64,000 nt of DNA from CAITSH01 sp025356665 (GTDB taxonomy: Bacteria > Pseudomonadota > Gammaproteobacteria > Burkholderiales > SG8-39). Position 1 is the first letter of the stretch. Each line of letters starts with the position of its first letter. Positions 1-8,889 of the stretch are shown one piece after another. The stretch lies in the NCBI GenBank assembly GCA_025356665.1, contig JANXRV010000123.1:1-64000 (forward strand), in the 5' to 3' direction. A program made the position numbers and the translations under genes. The notes beneath the pieces are model-generated. The model was not told where the DNA came from. It searched no databases and saw only the letters and a program-made list of their open reading frames with translations.

Positions 1-15
1 CGACGGGGTGGCGGC

Positions 16-351
16 ATGACGCAAATCGCCCGGCTGCATATTCAGCGCGGTTCGCCCGATAGCGAAACAAGGGTGGAGACCTTCGATGTGCCCTTCGAGG
101 ACGGCTATTCCCTGCTCGACGGTTTGCGCTGGATTCGCGCCACCAGCGACGCCACGCTCGCGGTGCGTTACTCGTGCATCAACGCCAACGCCTGCAAGGA
201 ATGCATGATGGAACTGGACGGCGATGTCGTCTACGCCTGCACCGCGCGACTGCGGCCCGGCGACATGCACGTGGCGCCATTGCGAAAAAAAGCCTTGATA
301 GAAGACCTCGTCACCGAAATCGCACCGAGCGACGAGCGCCTGGCGCCCTGA
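16..351 (+). CDS. 2Fe-2S protein, SdhB/FrdB N-terminal-like
   Basis: A 111-residue protein resembling only the plant-type 2Fe-2S domain at the N-terminus of succinate dehydrogenase/fumarate reductase iron-sulfur subunits. Cys54, Cys60, Cys63 and Cys75 (C-x5-C-x2-C-x11-C) are the probable cluster ligands. The C-terminal ferredoxin domain with the other two clusters of a full SdhB (about 230-260 residues) is absent, so it is either a free-standing electron carrier or a small subunit of a flavoprotein encoded left of the window. The start lies 15 bases from the window edge, so an upstream partner cannot be checked. The family resemblance is clear; the role is inferred. Confidence 0.75.
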   Translation: MTQIARLHIQRGSPDSETRVETFDVPFEDGYSLLDGLRWIRATSDATLAVRYSCINANACKECMMELDGDVVYACTARLRPGDMHVAPLRKKALIEDLVTEIAPSDERLAP

Positions 352-393
352 CATGTCGAAGCTGCGGTTTTGCTGCGGCTGCTTTATGTCAAT

Positions 394-430
394 CGGCTGG
401 AAAGCCGCTGCAGACGGGCATTTCCAGCCT
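394..430. repeat. Palindromic element, GGCTGGAAA family
   Basis: An imperfect inverted repeat with outer arms GGCTGGAAA and TTTCCAGCC, lying between two convergent genes (stops at 351 on plus and 446 on minus). Related elements occur at 27036, 49468, 50574 and 57000. The position suits a bidirectional terminator or a REP-like mRNA end, but there is no T-run. Confidence 0.6.
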
Positions 431-445
431 ATGCCTGATGCAAAA

Positions 446-1690
446 TCAGCATGGTTCGGCGGTGCCTAGTGTTGTTTGTCCTTGTTTTAGGGCGCCGAAC
501 AGCAGCAAGGCTGCGCCGAGCGCGACAGCGGCCCCTGCGGCGAGCAGCGGCACGTCAAAGCCGCGGCCCTCCCCGGCGATGAAGCCGGCGGCGACCGGGC
601 CGAGGATCTGCCCCAGGCCGAAGGCGATGGTGAGCAGGCCGATTACGCGTCCGCTTTGCGCCGGCGCGATGCGCACGGCGAGATTGAATGAAAGCAGGGT
701 TATGCCGACAAAGGTGCCGCCGAAGCTGAGGGCGGCGCCCAAAGCGGCGGCAAGGCTGCCCGACAGTACCGGCAGCACGATGCCGGCGGCCTGGATCAGG
801 TGCGCGGCAATGAGTGCCTTGAGCGGACCGGTTTTTTTCATCACCGCGCTCCAGGCCAACGCCGAGGGCGCGGCGGCAAGGCCTACCGCAACCCAGGCGT
901 ACTCGCCGAAGGCCGAGAGGCCGGGCGTGGTCTTGATGATGGCGACAAGGAATGTGCCGCTGACGATGTAGCCCAGGCCCTCGCAAAAATAAGCCAGGAT
1001 CAGCAGACTCATCGGAAAGGCCAATGCGGCGCGTGGTGATGGGGTGGACGCCGACATCGCGCCGGTTGCGGCCATCACCGCGGGCGACGCCTGCGCCTTG
1101 GTGGCGGGCGTTTTGGGAACAGTCCAGCACAGCGGCAGCAGCACGAGGCTCAAAAGCGCGAGTGCCATCCAACCGCCGCGCCAGCCCAGATGCTCCCCGG
1201 CTTGTGCCAGCAGCAGACCCGACAGGGCAATGCCGGTGCCCACGCCGGCAAAGTGCACACCCATGCGCGCTTCGTGACCCGTCGCCTGCAAGGCCTGCGT
1301 CACCAGTGTGCCGGCGATGACGAACACGCCGGCGCTGGCAATGCCGCCGGCAAAGCGCAGCGCGAGCCACGTCATGCTGGCGTCGCTCCAGGCGATGGCG
1401 CCGGTGCTGATCACGCTGGCCACCAGGCAGATGCGTAGCAAGCGGCGCTTGTCCAGGTGCGCCGGGATGACGGTGGTGGCGATTGCGCCGATGAGATAAC
1501 CGAGGTAATTGGCTGATGCGATGAGTCCGGCCATTTCATTGCCAAAGCCGATGGCGCGCTGCATCGCCGGCAGCAGCGGTGTATAGGCGAAGCGCCCTAT
1601 GCCCATGGCGATGATGAGACTGCAGACGCCGGCGAGCAGGGCTTTGTTCTGGATTTGCTGTTGGGCGCGGCGGTTCACGCTGTCTTTCAC
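446..1690 (-). CDS. YbfB/YjiJ-family MFS transporter
   Basis: A 414-residue integral membrane protein with about twelve hydrophobic segments. The N-terminal motif GIGRFAYTPLLP (about residues 30-41) and the loop after the second segment are typical of the YbfB/YjiJ branch of the major facilitator superfamily. These proteins sit in the inner membrane and are annotated as exporters of small metabolites; the substrate is unknown. The length is normal for the family. It is transcribed alone on the minus strand, and a 15-bp direct repeat lies just upstream of its start. Confidence 0.85.
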   Translation of the reverse strand: MKDSVNRRAQQQIQNKALLAGVCSLIIAMGIGRFAYTPLLPAMQRAIGFGNEMAGLIASANYLGYLIGAIATTVIPAHLDKRRLLRICLVASVISTGAIAWSDASMTWLALRFAGGIASAGVFVIAGTLVTQALQATGHEARMGVHFAGVGTGIALSGLLLAQAGEHLGWRGGWMALALLSLVLLPLCWTVPKTPATKAQASPAVMAATGAMSASTPSPRAALAFPMSLLILAYFCEGLGYIVSGTFLVAIIKTTPGLSAFGEYAWVAVGLAAAPSALAWSAVMKKTGPLKALIAAHLIQAAGIVLPVLSGSLAAALGAALSFGGTFVGITLLSFNLAVRIAPAQSGRVIGLLTIAFGLGQILGPVAAGFIAGEGRGFDVPLLAAGAAVALGAALLLFGALKQGQTTLGTAEPC

Positions 1691-1701
1691 GTCATTTTCG
1701 A

Positions 1702-1751
1702 ACAGGTGTGGCCCATCAACGGGCAGCCAGCATGGGACAGGTGTGGCCCAT
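1702..1751. promoter_or_regulatory. 15-bp direct repeat upstream of the MFS gene
   Basis: ACAGGTGTGGCCCAT occurs at 1702-1716 and exactly again at 1737-1751, a 35-bp spacing. It begins 12 bases upstream of the minus-strand MFS start. It could be a pair of regulator sites or a simple duplication. A more degenerate repeated stretch (GCTTATCG/GCTCAACA-like) follows to about 1815. Confidence 0.3.
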
Positions 1752-1832
1752 GCCTATCGCGCTTATCGTGCTTATCGCGCTCAGCGTGCTCAATACGCTC
1801 AACACCTCAACACGCGCGATGCCCGGACACAC

Positions 1833-2216
1833 TCAGGCGGTCCGCAGCAGGGCTGCGGCGAGCAGCGCCCAGGCGACAATCCAGGCGGCGCCGCCCACCG
1901 GTGTGATGGCGCCAAGCCAGCGCGTGCCGGTGAGCGCCAACAGATAGAGGCTGCCCGAGAACAGCACGATGCCCGCGGCCATCAGAGCGCCTGACCATTT
2001 GACCAGGTCCGACTCGGGCAGATGCGCCGCGATCATGCCCAGGGCGAGCAGGCCGAGGGCATGATAGAAGTGGTAATCGACGCCGGTGCGGTAGACCGCC
2101 AGCATGTCGGCGGAAAGTTTGTCCTTGAGGCCGTGCGCGCCAAAAGCCCCCAGTCCCACGGCGAACATCATTGCCAGGCTGCCGAGCAGCAGGAAAATCT
2201 TGGCTGATTGCGGCAT
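1833..2216 (-). CDS. DUF423 membrane protein
   Basis: A 127-residue protein with four predicted transmembrane helices. The N-terminal GAFGAHGLK motif and the central TGVDYHFYHALGLL stretch are hallmarks of the DUF423 (YgdD-type) inner-membrane family, whose function is unknown. The length matches the family. It ends 142 bases upstream of the MFS start on the same strand and is preceded by the heme-binding-like gene (stop at 2220), so the two minus-strand genes are nearly contiguous and may be cotranscribed. Confidence 0.85.
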   Translation of the reverse strand: MPQSAKIFLLLGSLAMMFAVGLGAFGAHGLKDKLSADMLAVYRTGVDYHFYHALGLLALGMIAAHLPESDLVKWSGALMAAGIVLFSGSLYLLALTGTRWLGAITPVGGAAWIVAWALLAAALLRTA

Positions 2217-2219
2217 GGC

Positions 2220-2786
2220 CTAGAACTCCAGCGCGTCGGCGATGGCGGCGATGCCGGCTTTGGCGCAGGTGTCGTCGTTATCGCCCCCGGGTGCGCCCGA
2301 AACGCCTATGCCGCCGACCACCTGCCCGGCCGCCTCTATCATCAGCCCGCCGCCGACGGCGACTACGCGCGGCAGGTTGCGTATGCCGCTTGAGGCCTGC
2401 CCGGGCTGGGTTTGTGCCGCGAGTTCGGTGGTGGGCGTGCGAAAGCTCACCGCAGTCCAGGCCTTGCCCGTTGCGGTCTCTGGCGTGTGCGGACCGGCAA
2501 AGCGGTCGCGCAGCATGACGATGGGGGTGCCGCTGCGATCGACCACGGAAACGGCCGCCTGCCAGCCGCTGTCGCGGCATTTTTTCAGCGCCGCCTGCGC
2601 CGCCTTGAGGGCGGTGTCCGGGCTCAGCGTCTTGAACGCCAGGGTGGCGGCGTCGGCCTGGGCGAATGCGCTGCCGCAAAGCGTCAGCGCAGCCAGCGTC
2701 AAAGGAATAATTGCGATAGCGTGTATGAGGGTTTGCACCGTGGCGTTAACCGGGGCGTTCACCGGGGCTCGTATCAGGGCTCGCAT
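2220..2786 (-). CDS. GlcG/HbpS-family heme-binding-like exported protein
   Basis: The C-terminal 140 residues match the GlcG/HbpS (DUF336) fold: ALKKCRDSGWQ, VVDRSGTPIVMLR and the glycine-rich end GGIGVSGAPGGDND. The family includes extracellular heme-binding HbpS and GlcG of glycolate operons; a role in binding heme or a small metabolite is inferred. The start at 2786 was chosen because AAGGAG sits 6 bases upstream and because it gives a signal peptide ending near AFA at residues 40-42. A longer open frame reaches 2963 but overlaps the divergent MaoC gene. The first 20 codons contain a short repeated unit (APVNAPVNA), so the leader was shaped by local duplication. Confidence 0.75.
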   Translation of the reverse strand: MRALIRAPVNAPVNATVQTLIHAIAIIPLTLAALTLCGSAFAQADAATLAFKTLSPDTALKAAQAALKKCRDSGWQAAVSVVDRSGTPIVMLRDRFAGPHTPETATGKAWTAVSFRTPTTELAAQTQPGQASSGIRNLPRVVAVGGGLMIEAAGQVVGGIGVSGAPGGDNDDTCAKAGIAAIADALEF

Positions 2787-2865
2787 GGGGGGCTCCTTTG
2801 AAGGTTTGCCGCGGGGAACAAATCCCTGCGGCAGGCCATTGTGCGGTTTCATGGGAAAATACGCC

Positions 2866-3327
2866 ATGCCCCCCGTCATCATTGCCAGCCTGGCTTCGCT
2901 CAAAGAGTTTGTGGGCAGCGAGGTCGCGCTCACCGAGTGGGTGGAAATTTCACAGGCGCGCATAGACCAGTTTGCTGCGGCGACCGGCGATCACCAATGG
3001 ATACATGTCGATCCGGCGCGTGCGCTGGCCGAGTCCCCGTTTGGTACGACCATCGCCCATGGCTTCCTGACATTGTCGTTGCTGCCGCATTTTCTTGCGC
3101 TGGCCTTGCGCATGGAGGGGGTGCGCATGGGGGTGAACTACGGACTCAACCGCGTGCGCTTTACCGCGCCGGTGCCGGTCGGATCGCGCTTGCGCGCACG
3201 CTTTACGCTTGCCAGCGTCGAGGACATCGAGGGCGGCGCGCAGACCGCCTGGAACGTGGCGGTGGAACGTGAGGGCGCGGATAAGCCGGTGTGCGTGGCC
3301 GAGTGGCTGACGCGACGCTACGAATAG
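2866..3327 (+). CDS. MaoC-like (R)-hydratase, NodN type
   Basis: A 153-residue hot-dog fold protein of the MaoC dehydratase family. The motif GDHQWIHVDP (residues 41-50) and the following SPFGTTIAHGFLTLSLLP correspond to the catalytic Asp/His segment of (R)-specific enoyl-CoA hydratases and NodN-like proteins. It probably hydrates an enoyl-CoA in the cytoplasm. ATG at 2866 is used; an in-frame ATG at 2851 would add five residues. It is divergent from the heme-binding-like gene with about 80 bases between starts. Confidence 0.85.
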   Translation: MPPVIIASLASLKEFVGSEVALTEWVEISQARIDQFAAATGDHQWIHVDPARALAESPFGTTIAHGFLTLSLLPHFLALALRMEGVRMGVNYGLNRVRFTAPVPVGSRLRARFTLASVEDIEGGAQTAWNVAVEREGADKPVCVAEWLTRRYE

Positions 3328-3386
3328 CCGCACCGCGCGGCTGATTTTTTCACTCATTTACTTTTCACTTTTCCCGCAAGGGCACC

Positions 3387-3863
3387 ATGAATAAAAACCC
3401 CAATGCCCTGCTGATCGAACGGTTTTACGAAGCCTTTCGCCGTTGCGACGCGGTTGCGATGAGCGCGTGTTATCACGCCGATTGTTCTTTTTCCGATCCG
3501 GTGTTCCAGCTATTGAAAGGCAAGCAGGTTGGCGCCATGTGGCGGATGTTGTGCGGACGCGTGCGCAACCTGTCTCTTGACTATTCGGGCATCGAGGCGG
3601 GCAATGGCAGCGGGCGGGCGCACTGGGAGGCACGTTATGTTTTCTCACCAACGGGATTGCCGGTGCACAACGTTATCGAGGCGGCATTCACCTTCAACGA
3701 CGGCCTGATCCTGCGCCACGTCGATCGGTTTGACCTCTGGCGCTGGGCCGGCCAGGCGATGGGCGTCAAGGGCAAGCTGTTCGGCCGCCTGCCTCTGGTA
3801 CAGAAAAAAATTCGCGCCGAGGCCCTCGCCGACCTGGCGAAATTCATGAAGGAAGAAACATGA
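3387..3863 (+). CDS. NTF2-like / SnoaL-like protein
   Basis: A 158-residue cone-shaped NTF2 superfamily protein. Visible features are the N-terminal helix ALLIERFYEAF, the CYHADCSFSDPVF strand-turn and a hydrophobic pocket region (HVDRFDLWRWAGQAMG). Members are enzymes or ligand binders with varied substrates, so function cannot be assigned. Its stop overlaps the aldo/keto reductase start by 4 bases (ATGA), making it the first gene of a plus-strand operon running to 6856. Confidence 0.75.
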   Translation: MNKNPNALLIERFYEAFRRCDAVAMSACYHADCSFSDPVFQLLKGKQVGAMWRMLCGRVRNLSLDYSGIEAGNGSGRAHWEARYVFSPTGLPVHNVIEAAFTFNDGLILRHVDRFDLWRWAGQAMGVKGKLFGRLPLVQKKIRAEALADLAKFMKEET

Positions 3864-4891
3864 AACGCAACAAGATAGGCAATTTGGACGTGTCGGAAAT
3901 CTGCCTGGGCAGCATGACCTGGGGCGAGCAGAACAGCGAGGCCGAGGCGCACGCGCAACTCGACTTGGCCGTGGGCAAGGGCGTGAATTTCATCGACACC
4001 GCCGAGATGTACCCGGTGCCGCCGCGTGCCGAGACCGGCACGCGCACGGAGAGTTACCTCGGTACGTGGCTGAAAAAAAAGGCCCGCGACCAGCTGGTGG
4101 TGGCGAGCAAGATCGCCGGTCCGGGGCGGCGCGACTGGCTGCGCGGCGGCAAGACCGCACTTATCGTCGAGAACATCACCGAGGCGGTGAACGACAGCCT
4201 GAAGCGTCTGCAAACGGACTATATCGATCTTTACCAAATTCACTGGCCGGCGCGCAATGTGCAGAGTTTTGGTGCGACCGAATACGAGCCGATCAAGGAA
4301 AAGGACGCCTCCCCCATGCTCGGGCAGATCGAGGCGATGGCGGCGCTGATCAAGACGGGAAAGATCCGCAACTGGGGCGTGTCGAATGAGACCTCATGGG
4401 GCATCTGCCAGTTCTGCATGCTTGCCGACCGGCACGGCCTGCCGCGTCCGTTGTCGACGCAGAACGTCTACAGCTTGGTGAGCCGCCAGTTCGATCTTGA
4501 TCTGGCCGAGGTCAGCTATCGCGAAAAAGTGCCGCTGCTTGCCTACAGTGCGCTGGCCGGAGGCAAACTCTCGGGCAAATACCTGAACAACGCCAGGCCG
4601 GCGGATGGACGTTTCTCGCTGTTCCCGGAGTTTCAATTGCGCAACCAGCGGCCCGCGGTGGATCCGGCTGTGGCCGAGTACGCGGTGATCGCCGCCGAAC
4701 GCGGCCTCGCCCTCGATCAGATGGCGCTGGCTTTCGTGCGCCAGCGCTTTTTTGTCGCCGCCACCATCATCGGCGCCACCACACTGGGACAACTCGAGCG
4801 CAACCTCGCCAGTGCGGCGGTGACGCTCGACGCCGGCACGCTCACCGCGATCGAGGCGGTGCATGCGCGTTACTCCAACCCGGCGCCCTGA
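3860..4891 (+). CDS. Aldo/keto reductase, Tas-like
   Basis: A 343-residue NADPH-dependent aldo/keto reductase. The catalytic tetrad candidates are Asp46 and Tyr51 (FIDTAEMY), the Lys of VVASKI and the His of QIHWPAR. The insertion after the tyrosine (PVPPRAETGTRTE) and the full length are typical of the Tas subgroup. It should reduce aldehydes or ketones in the cytoplasm; the substrate is unknown. It overlaps the gene before by 4 bases and the gene after by 1 base (TGATG), so translation is likely coupled. Confidence 0.9.
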   Translation: MKRNKIGNLDVSEICLGSMTWGEQNSEAEAHAQLDLAVGKGVNFIDTAEMYPVPPRAETGTRTESYLGTWLKKKARDQLVVASKIAGPGRRDWLRGGKTALIVENITEAVNDSLKRLQTDYIDLYQIHWPARNVQSFGATEYEPIKEKDASPMLGQIEAMAALIKTGKIRNWGVSNETSWGICQFCMLADRHGLPRPLSTQNVYSLVSRQFDLDLAEVSYREKVPLLAYSALAGGKLSGKYLNNARPADGRFSLFPEFQLRNQRPAVDPAVAEYAVIAAERGLALDQMALAFVRQRFFVAATIIGATTLGQLERNLASAAVTLDAGTLTAIEAVHARYSNPAP

Positions 4892-5199
4892 TGGAGGAGC
4901 TGCTTGTGCTGTTGCTGTTCGCGGCGCTGGCCTGGCTTTGGTGGGACAGCATGAGCGCGCGCGAGCGGGCCGTTGCCGCCGGCAAGTCGGCCTGCGCGCG
5001 CGACAACCTGCAGTTCCTCGACGACACTGTCGAATGCGTGTCGCTGCGCCCTGCGCGCAACGAGGCGGGGAGGCTGGTATTGCGTCGCGCTTATCGCTTT
5101 GAGTTTTCTGATGACGGCGCCAGCCGCCGCGCCGGCAGCGTGGCGATGCTCGGGGCCGAGGTCGAGTCGATTTACACCGAGCCCTTTCTCGTCCAGTAA
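4891..5199 (+). CDS. DUF3301 small membrane-anchored protein
   Basis: A 102-residue protein with one N-terminal membrane helix (residues 3-18, ending WLWWDSM) followed by a basic stretch, a conserved ARDNLQFLDDTV motif and RAYRFEFSDDG. This matches DUF3301, a proteobacterial family of unknown function. Its start overlaps the stop of the preceding reductase by one base, and the next gene starts 5 bases after its stop. Confidence 0.8.
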   Translation: MEELLVLLLFAALAWLWWDSMSARERAVAAGKSACARDNLQFLDDTVECVSLRPARNEAGRLVLRRAYRFEFSDDGASRRAGSVAMLGAEVESIYTEPFLVQ

Positions 5200-5204
5200 G
5201 CGCC

Positions 5205-5957
5205 ATGGCCGTAGCATCGAAATGGCTTGAAGCCACCGTCACCGGCCACAAGCGCTGGACAGAGCGGCTTTATTCGCTGCAGCTTGTGGCTGAGGGGCCG
5301 GCGTTCCAGGCCGGCCAGTTCGCCAAGCTGGCGCTCGAAATCGACGGTGAGATGGTGGCGCGGCCGTATTCGTTCGTGAACTCTCCGGGCACGCAGCCAC
5401 ACGAGTTTTATTACATCACCGTGCCGGGCGGGCCGCTGACGGCTCGGCTGCTTGCGCTCAAACCCGGCGACCGTATCGGGCTGGCGCCGACGGCGGCGGG
5501 GTTTCTCGTGCTCGCCGAGGTGCCGGATGCGCGCAACTTGTGGCTGCTGTCCACCGGAACCGCGCTCGGTCCGTTCTTGTCTATTCTGGGCACGGCGGCG
5601 CCGTGGCAGCGCTATGAGGAGATCGTTCTGGTGCACGCCGTGCGCCAGGCCGCGGAACTAACTTACCGCGAAACCATCGAATCATTGATGAAAGCCCATC
5701 CCGGCCAATTGCGCGTGGTTCCCTTTGTCAGTCGTGAGGACTGTAGCGGCGCGCTGACCGGGCGCGTGCCGCAGGCGATCGCCGATGGCCGCCTTGAGGC
5801 GGCGGCGGGTGTGCTTCTTTCAGCGGCCGATTCGCAGGTGATGATTTGCGGCAACCCGGCGATGGTCGCTGACACCGTCGAGGCGCTCAAGGTGCGCGGC
5901 ATGAAAAAGCACCGTCGTCGCGACCCGGGGCAGATTACCGTGGAGAATTACTGGTGA
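5205..5957 (+). CDS. fpr: Ferredoxin--NADP(+) reductase
   Basis: A 250-residue FAD enzyme of the bacterial Fpr type. RPYSFVNSPG (about residues 52-61) is the FAD-binding RxYS motif, STGTALGPFLSIL the NADP-binding glycine motif, CGNPAMV the nicotinamide-site motif, and the chain ends with ENYW, whose terminal aromatic residue stacks on FAD in subclass I enzymes. It exchanges electrons between NADPH and ferredoxin or flavodoxin in the cytoplasm, often in redox stress. It lies within the operon and overlaps the following lipoprotein gene by 4 bases. Confidence 0.92.
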   Translation: MAVASKWLEATVTGHKRWTERLYSLQLVAEGPAFQAGQFAKLALEIDGEMVARPYSFVNSPGTQPHEFYYITVPGGPLTARLLALKPGDRIGLAPTAAGFLVLAEVPDARNLWLLSTGTALGPFLSILGTAAPWQRYEEIVLVHAVRQAAELTYRETIESLMKAHPGQLRVVPFVSREDCSGALTGRVPQAIADGRLEAAAGVLLSAADSQVMICGNPAMVADTVEALKVRGMKKHRRRDPGQITVENYW

Positions 5958-6856
5958 AACTGTTATGGCCTGAGACGCTGTGCGCGAAGAACCGCATTGC
6001 GCGCGGCCTGCGCATCGCAGCGGTGATACTTGCCGTCGCGACGCTTGGCGCCTGCACCATGGTGCGCCTGGCCTACAACAACGCCGACACCGCGGTGCGC
6101 GTCATGGCGCAGGATTATTTCGACCTGTGGACGGAGGACAGCACCGAGCTGCGCCTGCAGATCGCGCGTCTGCACGAGTGGCACCGGCGCGAGGAGTTGC
6201 CGGCGTATGCCGAGTTGATGCAGGCGGTGGCGGGTAGGGTGGCCGCCGGCCTTAACAAGGCTGACATCGAATGGGCGGCGGCGAAGGGGCGCGAGCGTTA
6301 CCGCAGTTTCGTCTCGCGTGCCGCCGAAGAGGCGGCGCCGCTGCTGGCCAAGCTTGGGCCCGACCACCACGCCGCGCTGGCCAAAAAAATGGCCGACAAC
6401 AATCTTAAATTTGCCAAGGAGTTTCTTGGGGACGATCCGGCGGCGCGTGAAAAGGCGCGCGTCAAGCGCGTCACCACTTATGTCGAGGATTGGACCGGCC
6501 CGCTCTCGGATGCGCAGCAGGCGCGCATCACGTCCACGGTGCGCGCCTTTCCGCGTCTTGCCGAAGCGCAACTGGCCAGCCGGCAGGCGCGACAGCAGGA
6601 GTTGCTCTCCCTGTTGAGGCGCAATCGTTCGGCGGCCGAACTGGCGCCGGCCTTGCGCGCTTATTTTCTCGACTGGGAGTCGCGCCGTGGCAGCGATTAT
6701 GGCCGCATGGCCGCCGAGTGGGAGGCGCAGCTCACGCAGATGCTGCTTGACCTGGATCGCACGTTCACGCCCGAGCAGCGCAGCCGTGCGGTCAAGCGCG
6801 CCGCGCAGTTTGCCGAGGATTTTCGCGTGCTGGCGGCGGGCAAGTCCCAGGGGTGA
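5954..6856 (+). CDS. DUF6279 family lipoprotein
   Basis: A 300-residue predicted lipoprotein. It starts with GTG at 5954 inside the stop of fpr (GTGA). The leader is hydrophobic (IAAVILAVATLGAC) with lipobox LGAC placing the lipidated cysteine at residue 34. The mature part is charged and helical, with the early motif LAYNNADT common to this betaproteobacterial DUF6279 family. Function is unknown; the protein should be anchored in the cell envelope facing the periplasm. It is the last gene of the 3387-6856 operon. Confidence 0.8.
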   Translation: MKLLWPETLCAKNRIARGLRIAAVILAVATLGACTMVRLAYNNADTAVRVMAQDYFDLWTEDSTELRLQIARLHEWHRREELPAYAELMQAVAGRVAAGLNKADIEWAAAKGRERYRSFVSRAAEEAAPLLAKLGPDHHAALAKKMADNNLKFAKEFLGDDPAAREKARVKRVTTYVEDWTGPLSDAQQARITSTVRAFPRLAEAQLASRQARQQELLSLLRRNRSAAELAPALRAYFLDWESRRGSDYGRMAAEWEAQLTQMLLDLDRTFTPEQRSRAVKRAAQFAEDFRVLAAGKSQG

Positions 6857-7263
6857 TTCGCGTCGGGAGTGATAAGTCCCGGGGACAATTTCAGCGGTGA
6901 TGGCTGAAAACTCGCGCTGGACGGCGCTTTCGGGGCGGTGCCATAGTCGGCGCGTGCGCCAAGGCGGCTTGTGTTACGGGCGACGGGCGACGGGTGATGC
7001 AGGCAAAACCGATACCAAAGTCGAAGTCGCCGTGTGGCAAATTTCCTCATTCGCCCGGAATAAAATTGGCGCATTGCACGTTCGCAAGTTAGTGTATCCC
7101 TCGATTTGGCACCCGCTGTTTTTCGGATGCTGCCCCGCGCGCAAGACTACCCTGCCAACGAGCACGATGTGATGAATGCGAAGCCCCTCCAAGTCGATGC
7201 TGCAGCGGTAAAACACGAACCGGTGACCGGCTGGTGCCTGCACGCTTTTTTCCGCATGCGCCC
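6857..7263. other. Intergenic, no gene recognised
   Basis: About 400 bases between the lipoprotein operon and the amine oxidase. Short open frames exist on both strands but none looks protein-like. A small GACGGGC duplication lies near 6980. The last 200 bases are less GC-rich and presumably hold the promoter of the downstream gene; no confident -35/-10 pair was found. Confidence 0.4.
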
Positions 7264-8794
7264 ATGACGATGAATCGCGCACGGCGTCAGCTGCTCGCCG
7301 GGATGACCTCGGGGGCCTTGGGTAGTTTAGGTAGTCTAGGTAGCCTGGGCAGACTAGGTTCCCTAGGTACCCTAGGCACCCTAGGCACCGTAGGCACCGT
7401 AGGTACCCTAGGCGGGTGCGCAAGCGGCGTGCCGCTGCAGTCTGTCGCCGGGCGCCGCATCCTGATCATTGGTGCGGGCTTCGCCGGCCTGTCTGCGGCC
7501 AATGCGCTGCAGGCCTCCGGGGCCGAGGTCATCGTGCTCGAGGCGCGCGAACGCGCCGGCGGGCGCGTCCTGACCGACCGCAGCCTCGGGTTTCCCCTAG
7601 ACCTCGGACCGTCCTGGTTGCATGGCGGTGCGGGCAACCCGCTCAAAGCCATCGCCGCGAGCGCCGGGGTGGCGACGCAGGTGACCGATTATTCGAACCT
7701 GCGCTTCACCAGTTCGGTTTCCGGGGGGGCGCCAGGTCATGGCCACGCCCCAGGTGTTGGGCTACGCCGGACGCATCAATACGTCGATGAATTCACCCTG
7801 GATGTGGATGCGCCTGCGTTGGCGCGCCTTGCTGTCCAGCGGCGACCTTTCGGCCGCCGATGTGTTTGACGAGGCGATACGCGACGCCGAGCGTCGCGCT
7901 GGTCCCATCGACCGTGGCATGGTGGCCCTGCAGCGCTGGGTTCTTGAATCGACCCTGGCCGCGCCGCTGAACGAGGTCAGCGCCAGCGCGCTGCTCGACA
8001 CCTCCGGCACCGGCGATGATGGTGATGTGCTGCCGGCGGATGACCGCTATCTTGTCGCCGGCATGGACAGCCTTGTGACCATGATGGCGCGTGGCATCGA
8101 CATTCGTTATGGCGAGAAAATCAGTGCGATAGACTGGAAGCCCGGCTCCGTGCGCGTCACCACCGCCGGCGGCGAGTGGGCGGGTGATTGCGCCGTCGTG
8201 ACCCTGCCGGTGGGCGTGTTGCGCAATGGCGACGTGCAGTTCACGCCGGCCCTGCCCGCGTCGTTTACCGCCTCTCTGGGGCGTCTGCGCATGGGGCTGT
8301 TCAACAAGGTCTGCCTGAGCTTTCCGGAGGCCTTCTGGGATACCAAGCTTGATTTCCTGACCTATTACTCCGACCCGGCGCCGCTTTGCTATGCGTGGCT
8401 GAACCTCACGCGCTACAACGGCGCGCCGGCGCTGGTGGGCTTTACCTCCGGCAGCGCGGCGCGGCAACTCGAGTCCATGACTGACGATGCGATCGTCGCC
8501 AATGTGATGCAGCGCATACGCACGCGCGGTGGCAGCGCCGTGGCGGGAAGTCGCAGTGTTCCGGACCCGGTGCAGGTGCGCATATCGCGCTGGGCGGCCG
8601 ATCCGCTTGCGCGCGGTTCCTATTCCTTCCTGGGTCTGGGTGGCTCGGGTTCTGATCGCGACCGGCTCGCCGTTCCGGTCGGCAACACACTGTTTTTCGC
8701 CGGCGAGGCCACGCATCGCACCGACCCGGCGAGCGTGCACGGTGCCTGGTGGTCGGGCCAGCGTGCCGCGGCGCAAATCCGCGCGTTGGCGTAG
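7264..8794 (+). pseudogene. Flavin amine oxidase, frameshifted at a G7 run
   Basis: Two overlapping frames together make one FAD-dependent amine oxidase. The first carries the dinucleotide-binding motif IIGAGFAGLSAANAL, then EARERAGGR and LDLGPSWLHG. The second carries the remainder to FAGEATHRTDPASVHGAWWSG, the C-terminal FAD motif. The switch (+1) falls at seven G residues, 7723-7729; six would restore one frame of about 510 codons. The N-terminus has twin arginines (NRARRQLL) and a possible lipobox LGGC after a G-S/T-L repeat, suggesting export. Monoamine or polyamine oxidation is the family reaction. It may be a true pseudogene, a phase-variable gene or a sequencing error; the downstream frame shows no other lesion. 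Confidence 0.8.
7321..7410 (+). repeat. 9-bp coding tandem repeat (Gly-Ser/Thr-Leu)
   Basis: Ten consecutive 9-bp units of the form GGTASYCTA encode G-S/T-L/V triplets in the signal region of the amine oxidase. Because each unit is three codons, gain or loss of copies would change leader length without shifting frame. Confidence 0.85.
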
Positions 8795-8889
8795 CGGCGT
8801 CCCGGCGGCCGCTTCGCCGCCGATTGCCGCTGGAGTGTCAGTGAAATCTGGTGCAATGGCTCGAAAGCCTCGCCTCGCCTCGGCAGGGC

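Noticed and set aside
3358..3651. Minus-strand 97-residue open frame
   Set aside because: Overlaps the NTF2-like gene antisense and shows no protein character.
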